Position numbers and translations under genes: made by a program. DNA of 64,000 bases, taken from positions 1-64,000 of the forward strand of contig NZ_BOOK01000044.1 of NCBI RefSeq assembly GCF_016863195.1, given 5' to 3'. Below the pieces are notes generated by a model. It was not told the origin of the DNA and searched no databases. It saw only the letters and a list, made by a program, of their open reading frames with translations. This document shows positions 32,156-40,432 of the stretch, one piece after another. Source of the DNA: Paraplanobispora takensis (GTDB lineage: Bacteria; Actinomycetota; Actinomycetes; Streptosporangiales; Streptosporangiaceae). Within the stretch, counting starts at the first letter, position 1, and each line of letters begins with the position of its first letter.

Positions 32156-33183
32156 CCCCTCCCCGTCCTGCGCGTCACCGCTCCGGCGGCCATGCGCAGC
32201 AGCCCGGCCAGTCCGGTGGGGGCGAAGCAGACGACCACGACGATCAGGACTCCCGAGACGATGCCCGGGAGCGCGTCCCCGGCCCGCTGCGCGACGGCGG
32301 GGACGAACGTGATGAAGGCCCCGCCCAGCAGCGGGCCGAGCAGCGAACCCGGGCCGCCGACCACGACGGCGGCGAGCAGGACGACCGAGAGCGTCACGGT
32401 GAAGGAGTCCGGGGAGACGAACCCGACCACCCACGCGTAGAGCGTTCCCGCCACGCCCGCGTACATCGCGCTCCACCCGAACGCCAGCGTCCGGTGGGAG
32501 TCCAGGCGCACCCCCAGGACCTCGGCCGCGGCCGGGTTCTCCCGGCCGGCCGCCAGGGCCCGTCCCGCGCGCGACTCCACCAGGTTGCGCGCCACCGCGA
32601 AGGCCCCCACCGCCACCGCCAGGACCAGCAGGTACAGCCACTGGTCGTCGGCCAGCCCGGTCCAGGACGGCGCGACCGGAACGGGCGTCGACAGGCCCAT
32701 CGACCCGCCGGTCACCGCGCCGAAACGCTTGATCACGAGCGGGACGACCACGGCGACCGCGAAGGTCACCACCGCCAGGTACGGCCCGCTCAGCCGCAGC
32801 GCCGGCCGGCCCAGGGCGAGACCGGCGCCGAAGGTGACCAGCGCGCACACCGGCAGGGTCAGGGGGTACGGCACGCCGAGCGAGGTCGTCATGATCGCCG
32901 AGCCGTACGCGCCGACGGCCAGGAACGCTCCATGCCCGAGCGAGACCCGGCCCCCGTGCCCGACCAGGAGGTTCAGCCCGAGCAGGGCGATCCCGTGGAC
33001 CAGGACCATGGTGAGCTGGAAGACCCGGTACGGCTCCAGCAGGAACGGGACGAGGCAGGCCGCCGCGGCCAGCGCCGTCAGCGTCACCCGCGGCCACGGC
33101 CAGGCCCGCCTGCGGTCCCCGGCCACCTGGCCGACCGCGAGCCTGCGGTGCCCGGTCCGCCCGGCGACGTCCACGCCGCTCAC
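32152..33183 (-). CDS. branched-chain amino-acid-type ABC permease (LivM-like)
   Basis: The integral membrane protein of about 343 residues has 8-10 hydrophobic helices and the LivM signature LLVGHGGRVSLGHGAFLAVGAY (about 71-92), plus RNLVESRAGRALAAGRENPAAAEVLGV, the coupling loop that contacts the ATPases. GTG 33183 follows GGAGG with 5-nt spacing. An ATG at 33216 would start inside a 15-bp repeat array and is less likely. Forms a heterodimer with the LivH-like protein; coupled to the substrate-binding gene by a 4-bp overlap. Confidence 0.9.
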   Translation of the reverse strand: MSGVDVAGRTGHRRLAVGQVAGDRRRAWPWPRVTLTALAAAACLVPFLLEPYRVFQLTMVLVHGIALLGLNLLVGHGGRVSLGHGAFLAVGAYGSAIMTTSLGVPYPLTLPVCALVTFGAGLALGRPALRLSGPYLAVVTFAVAVVVPLVIKRFGAVTGGSMGLSTPVPVAPSWTGLADDQWLYLLVLAVAVGAFAVARNLVESRAGRALAAGRENPAAAEVLGVRLDSHRTLAFGWSAMYAGVAGTLYAWVVGFVSPDSFTVTLSVVLLAAVVVGGPGSLLGPLLGGAFITFVPAVAQRAGDALPGIVSGVLIVVVVCFAPTGLAGLLRMAAGAVTRRTGRG

Positions 33184-33186
33184 CCC

Positions 33187-33269
33187 GTCCTCCGCACGCA
33201 AGTCCTCCGCATGCAAGTCCTCCGCACGCCCGTGCGGCCAGCCGCGTTCATCCCGTCCTCCGCACGCCC
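33187..33269. repeat. 15-bp GTCCTCCGCACGCAA-type repeats
   Basis: Copies at 33187, 33202 and 33217 are consecutive, and a further copy lies at about 33255 inside the 3' end of the LivH-like gene. The array fills the 64-bp gap between the two permease genes and includes the livM ribosome-binding region on the opposite strand (GGAGGAC). Slippage could alter livM translation. Confidence 0.7.
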
Positions 33270-34117
33270 GCCCGGCCCCGCCGCAGCGACAGGACCGCGA
33301 CGATGACCAGCAGCGGCACGGCCACCTTGAGGTCGGCGCCGACGACCTCCACGTACGTCCCGGCCAGGGTCTCGGCGACGCCGATCGCCAGCCCCGCGGC
33401 GACGGTCGTCACCGGGTCGTGGAAGCCGCCCAGGACCGCGGCGGCGAAGGCGTACACCAGGACGCCCCCCATCATGTTGGGTTCGAGGAACAGCAGCGGG
33501 GCCACGAGGATCCCGGCGATCGCCCCCACACCGGCAGCCACCCCCCACCCCAGGCTGAGCACCCTGCCGACCCGGATCCCGGACAGCCGGGCGGCGACCG
33601 GGTCGGCCACGACCGCCCGCATGATCAGCCCGGCGCCCGTGTGCCTGAAGAACAGGTGCAGCAGCAGCATCATGACGGCCACGACCCCGAGCACGCCCAG
33701 CGCCGAGAACCCGCTCTGCGCGCTGCCGAAGCTGAGGACGGCCGGGAAGGGGTTGGGGAAGGACCGGACGGCGAAGGACCACACCAGTCCCGCGGCCGCG
33801 TTGACCAGGACCATCAGGCCCACCGTCACGGCCACGCAGGCCAGTTCCCCGCCGTCCTCGACGCGCCGGATGACCACCCGCTCCACCAGTGCGCCCGCCG
33901 CCACCGACACGGCCAGGGTGATCGGCAGCACGGCCCAGAAGGGCAGGCCCGCCTCCAGCAGCTGCCAGGCGACGTACGTCGAGAGCATGGCGAGCTCGCC
34001 CTGGGCGAAGTTGACGATCCCGTTGAAGCGGTGCACCAGCACCAGTGCCAGAGCGAGGGCGGCGTAGACGGCGCCCAGGCTCAGGCCCTGCACCACCTGC
34101 AGCAGCAGGTCACCCAT
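33248..34117 (-). CDS. branched-chain amino-acid-type ABC permease (LivH-like)
   Basis: The 289-residue membrane protein starts MGDLLLQVVQGLSLGAVYAALALALVLV and has VHRFNGIVNFAQGELAMLSTYVAW, the LivH signature with the conserved NFAQGE. The EAA-like coupling loop is RHTGAGLIMRAVVADPVAARLSG. ATG 34117 was chosen because the canonical N-terminus starts there; upstream frame is Arg/Gly-rich sequence belonging to the LivF tail. It overlaps the LivF-like stop by 8 bp. Confidence 0.92.
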   Translation of the reverse strand: MGDLLLQVVQGLSLGAVYAALALALVLVHRFNGIVNFAQGELAMLSTYVAWQLLEAGLPFWAVLPITLAVSVAAGALVERVVIRRVEDGGELACVAVTVGLMVLVNAAAGLVWSFAVRSFPNPFPAVLSFGSAQSGFSALGVLGVVAVMMLLLHLFFRHTGAGLIMRAVVADPVAARLSGIRVGRVLSLGWGVAAGVGAIAGILVAPLLFLEPNMMGGVLVYAFAAAVLGGFHDPVTTVAAGLAIGVAETLAGTYVEVVGADLKVAVPLLVIVAVLSLRRGRAGVRRTG

Positions 34118-35105
34118 GTGATCGCCCCCACGGCCCGGGACGTCCGGGCGCGGACCGCTCTCCGGAGGGCGGCCCCTGCCCCGCGCCCGGAGCGGGCCGG
34201 TTCCCGGGCCCCCGCCACGCGTCCGGAGCAGGCGGGTCCCCCGGCCCCTGCCAGACATCCGGAACGGACCGGTTCCCCGCCCCCTGCCAGACGTCCGAGG
34301 AGGGCGGACTCCCGTGCCACCGCCGCGCGCCCGGGGCGGACGGGTCCCCGGACGCGCCCGCCGTACCCGGCGTGACCAGCCGTCCCGACTCCATCAGGAG
34401 CGAGCGGGCGGCGAACTCCGCCGCCAGCTGCGTCTTCTGCTCGACCACGATCATCGCGACCCGCTCCCGGGTGCTGATCGCCCGCAGCACGTCGAACAGC
34501 CGCCGGGTGGCCAGCGGCGCCAGCCCCCGGGACGGCTCGTCGAGCAGCAACAGCCGGGGCCGGGCCATCAGCGCGCGGCCGATCGCGAGCATCTGCCGCT
34601 CGCCGCCGCTCAGGTTCCCCGCGGGCTGGCTCAGGTGCGCCCGCAGGACCGGGAAGCAGCTCAGCACGTGGCGCATGTCCTCGGCCAGCTCCGATCCCGG
34701 CCTCAGGTGCGCGCCGACACGCAGGTTCTCCTCCACGGTGAGGGGCGCGAACACGCCCCGGCCCTCGGGGACGTGCCCCACTCCCCGGCGGGCGACCTCC
34801 TCCGGCGCCCGGCCGAGCAGCTCGGTCCCGCGCAGGCCGACCGACCCCCGGCCGCGCACCATGCCGGACAGCGCCCGCAGCAGGGTCGTCTTACCGGCGC
34901 CGTTCTGGCCCAGGACGGCGACCATCTCCCCCTCCTCCACCTCCAGGTCGACGCCCTGCAGGACCCGCGCCGGGCCGTAGCCCGCGCGCAGGTTCCGCAC
35001 CCGCAGGAAGGGCGACTCGGATATCGGGACCCCGCCCGCCGGCGGCCTGCGGGACGGGCGGCCACCGGCCGGACCGGTCACGGCCGGCCCGCCGGGCTCG
35101 CCCAC
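34110..35105 (-). CDS. branched-chain amino-acid-type ABC ATPase (LivF-like) with repetitive C-terminal tail
   Basis: The 331-residue ATPase contains Walker A GQNGAGKTTLL (about 65-75), signature NLSGGERQMLAIGRALMARP and Walker B LLLLDEPSRGLAP. The normal LivF fold ends near residue 255. It is followed by about 75 residues of imperfect 12-residue repeats (cores PDVWQGPGD, PDAWRGPGN) with no similarity to ATPase tails. The DNA underneath is a 36-bp minisatellite. The start may be the ATG at 35105 or a later in-frame start; the first 27 residues are Pro/Gly-rich. Partner of the LivG-like ATPase, whose end it overlaps by 28 bp. Confidence 0.9.
   Translation of the reverse strand: MGEPGGPAVTGPAGGRPSRRPPAGGVPISESPFLRVRNLRAGYGPARVLQGVDLEVEEGEMVAVLGQNGAGKTTLLRALSGMVRGRGSVGLRGTELLGRAPEEVARRGVGHVPEGRGVFAPLTVEENLRVGAHLRPGSELAEDMRHVLSCFPVLRAHLSQPAGNLSGGERQMLAIGRALMARPRLLLLDEPSRGLAPLATRRLFDVLRAISTRERVAMIVVEQKTQLAAEFAARSLLMESGRLVTPGTAGASGDPSAPGARRWHGSPPSSDVWQGAGNRSVPDVWQGPGDPPAPDAWRGPGNRPAPGAGQGPPSGERSAPGRPGPWGRSHG
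34164..34307. repeat. 36-bp minisatellite in livF-like 3' end
   Basis: Units lie at 34200-34235, 34236-34271 and 34272-34307, with a degenerate copy at 34164-34199. They encode the 12-residue repeats at the C-terminus of the LivF-like ATPase. Because 36 is a multiple of 3, expansions keep the frame. Confidence 0.75.
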
Positions 35106-35863
35106 GGGACGACCCCGAGGTAGGCGTCGATGACCCTGGGATCACGGCGGACATGGCCGGAGGCGCCGTCCGCGATCTTCCTCCCGGAGTCGAGGCAGAC
35201 GATCCGCTCACACAGGTTCATCACGAATTCCATGTGGTGCTCGACGACGATGATCATGATGTCCGACGTGAAGTGCATGTCCCGCACGAGGCGGGCGAGA
35301 TCCGCGATCTCGTCGTGGCCCAGGCCGCTGACCGGCTCGTCGAGCAGCAGCAGCCGGGGCCGTACGGCCAGCGCGCGGGCGATCTCCACCCGCTTCAGGA
35401 TTCCGTGCGGCAGGTGGGCGGCCGGATGGTCGGCCAGCGGCAGCAGGCCCACCCGGTCCAGGGCCTCGTCGGCGATCCGCCGGATCGCCCGCTCCTCCCG
35501 GCGCACCCGGCCCGGCCGGATCGCGGCCGCGCCGAACCCTGACCGCCCGTGGCGGTGGGCGCCCACCATGACGTTCTCCCGCACCGACAGGCCGGGGAAC
35601 AGCCCGAGCTGCTGGAAGGTCCTGGCGATCCCGCGCCCGGCCACCTCGTGCGGGGCCGTCCCCTCCAGGCCCGCGCCCTCGAAACGCATCCGGCCGGCGG
35701 CGGGCTCGACCCGCCGCGTCAGGCAGTCGAACAGGGTCGTCTTGCCCGCCCCGTTCGGCCCGATCAGGCCGACCAGCTCGCCGGGGCGGACCGTGAGGTC
35801 GACCTCCGACAGCGCGGTCACACCGCCGAACCGCACGGTCAGCCCGCCGATCTCAAGTGTCAC
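35078..35863 (-). CDS. branched-chain amino-acid-type ABC ATPase (LivG-like)
   Basis: The 261-residue ATPase has Walker A GPNGAGKTTLFD, Q-loop RTFQQLGLFPGLSVRENV, a degenerate signature LPHGILKRVEIARALAVRP (LSxGxxR expected; the Ser/Gly positions read PHG), Walker B LLLLDEPVSGLG and switch VEHHMEF. GTG 35863 follows AGGAG in GGAGAGACG. First gene of the livGFHMK operon, divergent from the LuxR-type regulator 168 bp away. The weak signature motif is normal in several actinomycete LivG proteins. Confidence 0.9.
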   Translation of the reverse strand: MTLEIGGLTVRFGGVTALSEVDLTVRPGELVGLIGPNGAGKTTLFDCLTRRVEPAAGRMRFEGAGLEGTAPHEVAGRGIARTFQQLGLFPGLSVRENVMVGAHRHGRSGFGAAAIRPGRVRREERAIRRIADEALDRVGLLPLADHPAAHLPHGILKRVEIARALAVRPRLLLLDEPVSGLGHDEIADLARLVRDMHFTSDIMIIVVEHHMEFVMNLCERIVCLDSGRKIADGASGHVRRDPRVIDAYLGVVPWASPAGRP

Positions 35864-36031
35864 CGTCTCTCCTGGGGAAGGCGTGGCCGGATGGGAGAAG
35901 GGGAAGTCTCCCGGCCGCGTTCCGCGCCGCGCATCGGTGAAATCACCGGTCTTGAACCCGTCCGCGCACGTGCCGGGGACGATCCGACACGAGCCCTTTC
36001 CTCTTCCGACGCATCCGCGTAACACTGAGCC

Positions 36032-39000
36032 ATGTTCTGCGCCTCTTCCGTCACCCGGGCACCGGTGCTCCACGGCCGCGACACGGAGCTGGACGCGTTA
36101 CGGCACCTCATCGAGGGCGCCGCGGCCGGAGCCGGGGGCGCCCTGCTCCTGGTGGGCGCACCGGGCACGGGCAAGTCCGCGATGCTCGACGCCGCGGCCG
36201 CCCGCGCGGCGTCCTTCCCCGGCGCGCCGCCCGCCGGGTCCGCGCCCGAACGAGAAGCTCCCGGCAGGACGCCGGGCGGCGAGGTCTCCGGTACGACGCC
36301 GGGCCGGAAGGTCTCCACGACGGCGCCGGAGCGGGAGTCCCCCGGCACCGGGCCGGAGCGGCAGGACGGCTTCGTGGTGCTGAGAACGCGTGGCACACGG
36401 ATGGAGGGCCGCCTGCCGTACGCCGGGCTGCACGCCCTGCTGCGGCCCGTCGCGGACCGGTTGACGGCGCTGCCCCCATCCCAGGCCGCCGTACTGGGGC
36501 AGGCATTGGAGCTGGGCACGGCCGGCGACGGGCTGGCGCTGCCCGCCGCGGTCCTCAACCTGCTGCTGGCCGTGGGGCGCCCCGTGCTGGTGTGCGCCGA
36601 CGACGTCCACCTCCTCGACCGGCCGAGCCGCGAGGCGCTGTTCTTCGCGGCCCGGCGCCTGGAGGGGGAGCCGATCGCGCTGCTGCTCACGGCCGACGAC
36701 GCTCCCGGAGGCGCGCCCTTCGATACCTCCGGCGACGGCTCCGGCGGGGCCTCTCCCGAGCTTCCCGCCGACGTCGCCACGATCGTCCTCGGCGGCCTCA
36801 CCGAGGAGGCGGCCCGGCAGGTGATCGACGACCTGGCGCCGCCCGGGCTCACCGGGGACCTGCGCGCCTCGCTGGCCCACGCCGCCTGCGGCAACCCCCT
36901 GGCCCTGCGTGAGCTCGTCGGCTCGCTCACCGCCGAGCAGCTGCGCGGCACCGCCGCGCCGCCGGAGCACCCGCCGCCCGGCGGGCGGCTGTGGCGCGCC
37001 CACGCCGCCCGGATCGCCCGGCTGCCCCGGGCCGCCGCGGACCTGGTGCTGCTCGTCGCGGCCGATCCCGCCCTGGACACCGTGACCCTGCTGCGGGCCG
37101 CCGATCCGCGCCGCGCGCCGGCCGTACCGCACAGAGGCGGTCCGCGCGAAGACAGTCCTCACAAGGACGGCCCCCGCAAAGGCGGTCCCCGCCCCGCGCC
37201 GCGAGAGGCCCGGCGGCAGGACGCCGAACGGGCGCTCGCCGCGCTGGAGGCCGCCGAGCGGGCGGGCGTCGTGGTCCGGCTGGACGGAGACCGGTACGGC
37301 TTCCGCGATCCCCTGGTGCGCGCGGTGGCGTACGGCGAGGCGCCGGCCGCCGGGCGGCGCGCGGCCCACCTGAGGCTCGCCGCCCTCCTGGACCGGGACC
37401 ACCAGCGGCTGCGCCGGGCCTGGCACCGGGCCGTCGCGCTGGACGGGCCCGCGGAACGGCTGGCCGACGAGCTGGTGGAGGAGCTGTCCCGGATCCCGGA
37501 CGGCGCGGCGGGCGGGCGTGACGGCTTCCCCGAGCCGTTCCGCGTCATGGAGCGGGCCGCGGAGCTGACGGCGCGCGGCGACACCCGGGCGGCCCGGCTG
37601 GCCGCCGCCGCCCGCCACGCCTGGCACGCCGGCCTCCCGCAGCGCGCCCGGTCGCTGCTCAACCGGCTCAATCTCCTCAGCTCCCTGACCCTCTCCGAGG
37701 AGGTGCGCGGGCGGGCCGAGCTGGTCAGGGGCAGCCTGGAGCTGCGCAGCGGCAGGACGGGCAACGCCTGTGACGAACTGCTGGCGGCCGCCGAGTGGCT
37801 GCTCGACCGCGACCGGGAGCAGGCCGTGCGCGCGCTGGTGCGCGCGAGCGAGGCCAGCTACATGGCTGGCGACACCCACCGCTTCCTGGACATCACGCGC
37901 CGCGCCGCCACCCTGCGCAGCCCGGACGACCCGCCGGCCACGCGGCTGATGTTCGAGTATCTGGCGGGCATGGCGGCGACCTTCCGCGGGCGGCACCGGG
38001 AGGCGGCGGCGCCCCTGCGCCGGGTGGTGGAGCTGGCCCCGTCGGTGGACAACCCCTCCGTGCTGGTCTGGGCGTGCGTCTCCAGCCTCCTGCTGGGCGA
38101 CGACGCCCAGGCGCTGACGCTCTCCACCCGGGCCATCGAGACCGCGCGCGCTCAAGGGGCGGTCTCCACGGTGCCGCAGGTGCTGGAGTTCCTGATCCAG
38201 GCCGAGCTCTGGCTGGGCCGCTACTCCTCCATGGCGGCCAACGCGATGGAGGGCCTGCGGCTGGCGCAGGAGACCGGCAGGCTCAACAGCGCGGCCCAGC
38301 ACCTGGCCTGGCTCTCCCTGGCCGCCGCCGTGGAGGGCGACGAGGAGGCCTGCCGGATCAGGGCGGGGAGCGCGATCGAACTGGCCGACGCCCACGGCCT
38401 GGGCATCGCCAGTGCGATCAGCGGCTGGGCGCTGGCCCATCTCGACGTCGCCGCGGGCCGCCACGCGAGCGCGGCCGGCAGGCTGCGGGCGGTGGCCAGG
38501 GCCGACGGGACCGGCGGCCATCTCGTCATCCGCGTCATGGCGACCCCGCACTTCGTGGAGGCGGCCGCGCGCACCGGCGACGTCGGGCACGCGCGGGCGG
38601 CCCTGGCGGTGCTCGACCGCTGGGTGGCCAGTACGGGCAGCCCGGACCGCCTGGCGCTGGCGGCGCGCTGCCACGCGCTGCTGGCCGGGCCAGGGGAGGC
38701 CGAGGAGCGCTTCCGCCACGCGCTGGACCTGCACCACCGGGGCTCCTGCGCGTTCGAGACGGCCCGCACGCAGCTGCTGTTCGGCAGCGCGCTGCGCCGC
38801 AACCGGCGTCCCGGAGCGGCCAGGGAGCATCTGCACGGCGCCCTGGAGACCTTCGAACGGTACGGCGCGCGGCTGTGGGCCGAGCAGGCGCGCGGCGAGC
38901 TGCGCGCCTCCGGGGAGGCGCCGCCGTCCCGCGGGCCCGGGGGCCGCGTCCGCGGGGCGGGCACGGCCGCGGTGGAAACGGGTGCCGGAGGAATGGGCGC

Positions 39001-39235
39001 GGTGGGAATGGGCGCGCCGGAGACGGGCGCGGTGGAACCGGCGGGGGCGGCGGCGATCCAGGCGCTGACGGCCCAGCAGCTGCAGATCGCCCGGCTGGTC
39101 GCCGGCGGGGCCACCAACCGCGAGGTGGCCGCCCGGCTGTATCTGAGCCCCCGCACCGTCGAGCACCACCTCAGGAACGTCTTCTCCCGGCTCGGCATCC
39201 GTTCCCGGGTCGACCTGGTGCGACTGCTTTCGTGA
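36032..39235 (+). CDS. large LuxR-family ATPase regulator (LAL)
   Basis: The 1067-residue regulator has an N-terminal AAA ATPase (Walker A VGAPGTGKSAML about 41-52; Walker B-like VLVCADDVHLLDRP about 183-196), a long TPR-like helical region, and a C-terminal LuxR HTH (about 1010-1065; LTAQQLQIARLVAGGATNREVAARLYLSPRTVEHHLRNVFSRLGI). LAL proteins activate catabolic or secondary-metabolite genes in response to small ligands. It is divergent from the liv operon, a likely target. Three low-complexity Pro/Gly/Arg insertions (near 65-110, 370-395 and 970-1005) interrupt otherwise conserved segments. Confidence 0.93.
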   Translation: MFCASSVTRAPVLHGRDTELDALRHLIEGAAAGAGGALLLVGAPGTGKSAMLDAAAARAASFPGAPPAGSAPEREAPGRTPGGEVSGTTPGRKVSTTAPERESPGTGPERQDGFVVLRTRGTRMEGRLPYAGLHALLRPVADRLTALPPSQAAVLGQALELGTAGDGLALPAAVLNLLLAVGRPVLVCADDVHLLDRPSREALFFAARRLEGEPIALLLTADDAPGGAPFDTSGDGSGGASPELPADVATIVLGGLTEEAARQVIDDLAPPGLTGDLRASLAHAACGNPLALRELVGSLTAEQLRGTAAPPEHPPPGGRLWRAHAARIARLPRAAADLVLLVAADPALDTVTLLRAADPRRAPAVPHRGGPREDSPHKDGPRKGGPRPAPREARRQDAERALAALEAAERAGVVVRLDGDRYGFRDPLVRAVAYGEAPAAGRRAAHLRLAALLDRDHQRLRRAWHRAVALDGPAERLADELVEELSRIPDGAAGGRDGFPEPFRVMERAAELTARGDTRAARLAAAARHAWHAGLPQRARSLLNRLNLLSSLTLSEEVRGRAELVRGSLELRSGRTGNACDELLAAAEWLLDRDREQAVRALVRASEASYMAGDTHRFLDITRRAATLRSPDDPPATRLMFEYLAGMAATFRGRHREAAAPLRRVVELAPSVDNPSVLVWACVSSLLLGDDAQALTLSTRAIETARAQGAVSTVPQVLEFLIQAELWLGRYSSMAANAMEGLRLAQETGRLNSAAQHLAWLSLAAAVEGDEEACRIRAGSAIELADAHGLGIASAISGWALAHLDVAAGRHASAAGRLRAVARADGTGGHLVIRVMATPHFVEAAARTGDVGHARAALAVLDRWVASTGSPDRLALAARCHALLAGPGEAEERFRHALDLHHRGSCAFETARTQLLFGSALRRNRRPGAAREHLHGALETFERYGARLWAEQARGELRASGEAPPSRGPGGRVRGAGTAAVETGAGGMGAVGMGAPETGAVEPAGAAAIQALTAQQLQIARLVAGGATNREVAARLYLSPRTVEHHLRNVFSRLGIRSRVDLVRLLS

Positions 39236-39333
39236 CCGCCCACGCGAGACAAGTGATTTCACCGATGCACTGACAACCCTGACAACGCGAAAGTGTCTCC
39301 AGTCAACGTTCCGAGGGGAACCGCGGGAGCGCC

Positions 39334-39363
39334 GGCCCCGCCGTCACACGCGGCGGCGGGGCC
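39334..39363. terminator. 10-bp stem between LAL regulator and cutinase
   Basis: The arms GGCCCCGCCG (39334-39343) and CGGCGGGGCC (39354-39363) flank a 10-nt loop. Placed 98 bp after the LAL stop and 57 bp before the cutinase start; it probably ends the regulator transcript. Confidence 0.5.
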
Positions 39364-39420
39364 ATGGCGTGGCCTCCGGCCCGCCACCCGGTCCCCCTCC
39401 TACGGACAGGAGTACGTCAC

Positions 39421-40323
39421 GTGCAGTCACACCCCCCGATCTCCGCAAGCCGCCGGGCCAGGGTCCTCGCGAAGCTGACCCTGGCGCTCGCCCTCGCCGC
39501 CGGGACCGGTGCGATCGCCCCCGCCGCGCACGCCGCCGCCGGGTACGAGCGCGGTCCCGAGCCCACCGAGGCCATTCTGGCCGCCACCCGCGGCCCGTTC
39601 TCCATCGCCGACACCAACGTCTCGTCCCTGGTGGTGAGCGGCTTCGGCGGAGGAACGATCTACTACCCGACCGACACCGGCCAGGGGACCTTCGGCGGCG
39701 TCGTCATCGCCCCCGGCTACACCGCCAGCAAGTCCAGCATGGCCTGGCTCGCCGAGCGGCTCGCCTCCCACGGGTTCGTGGTCTTCAACATCGACACCAT
39801 CACCCGTTCGGACCAGCCCGACAGCCGCGGCCGGCAGATCCTGGCCGCCGCCGACTATCTGACGCAGAACAGCAGCGCCACGGTCCGCAGCCGGCTCGAC
39901 TCCAGCCGCATCGGCGTCATGGGCCACTCCATGGGCGGCGGCGGCACCCTGGCGGCGGCCAACAGCCGCCCGTCGCTGCAGGCGGCCGTGCCCCTGACCC
40001 CCTGGCACCTCGACAAGAGCTGGGGAGGCGTCCGGGTCCCGACGATGATCATCGGGGCGGAGAACGACTCGATCGCCCCGGTGGGCTCGCACTCCGAGCC
40101 GTTCTACAACAGCCTCTCCGGCGCCCCCGAGAAGGCGTACCTGGAGCTCAACGGCGCCAGCCACTTCGCGCCCAACAGCGACAACGACACGATCGCCAAG
40201 TACGCCGTCTCGTGGATCAAGCGTTTCGTCGACGACGACCTGCGCTACGACCGGTTCCTGTGCCCGCCCCCCGGCCGCAGCACGACCATCGAGGAGTACC
40301 GCTCCTCCTGCCCCCACTCGTAG
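39421..40323 (+). CDS. secreted cutinase / polyester (PET) hydrolase
   Basis: The 300-residue exported alpha/beta hydrolase has a signal peptide (about 1-39, with RRARVL and cleavage near AHAAAG). The mature part starts [12 protein letters not shown] and matches Thermobifida-type cutinases: [36 protein letters not shown]. The triad is S170 (GHSMGGGG), D216 (GAENDSIAP) and H248 (GASHFAPN). An aromatic substrate-cleft Trp is in [10 protein letters not shown] (W195), and C281/C297 form the expected C-terminal disulfide. This family hydrolyses cutin, aliphatic polyesters and often PET. GTG 39421 follows AGGAG. Activity on plastics needs testing. Confidence 0.93.
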   Translation: MQSHPPISASRRARVLAKLTLALALAAGTGAIAPAAHAAAGYERGPEPTEAILAATRGPFSIADTNVSSLVVSGFGGGTIYYPTDTGQGTFGGVVIAPGYTASKSSMAWLAERLASHGFVVFNIDTITRSDQPDSRGRQILAAADYLTQNSSATVRSRLDSSRIGVMGHSMGGGGTLAAANSRPSLQAAVPLTPWHLDKSWGGVRVPTMIIGAENDSIAPVGSHSEPFYNSLSGAPEKAYLELNGASHFAPNSDNDTIAKYAVSWIKRFVDDDLRYDRFLCPPPGRSTTIEEYRSSCPHS

Positions 40324-40336
40324 CCCGTAACGGTCC

Positions 40337-40390
40337 GTCCCCGCGCGGGGACGCGTGATCGCGGCGGCCGCCCTTCCGGGGCGGCCGCCG
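40337..40390. terminator. palindrome plus 12-bp hairpin, convergent terminator
   Basis: The 16-bp palindrome GTCCCCGCGCGGGGAC lies at 40337-40352. A hairpin follows with arms CGGCGGCCGCCC (40362-40373) and GGGCGGCCGCCG (40379-40390). They separate the convergent cutinase and methyltransferase genes. Confidence 0.75.
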
Positions 40391-40432
40391 TTCCGCGTCC
40401 CGGCCGTCGTCCCGCCGGTCCCCGGCCCGCCG

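Noticed and set aside
36098-39262. 1054-codon open frame on the - strand opposite the LAL regulator
   Set aside because: It is antisense to a gene with clear Walker and LuxR motifs. Its translation is a low-complexity Gly/Arg/Gln mix.
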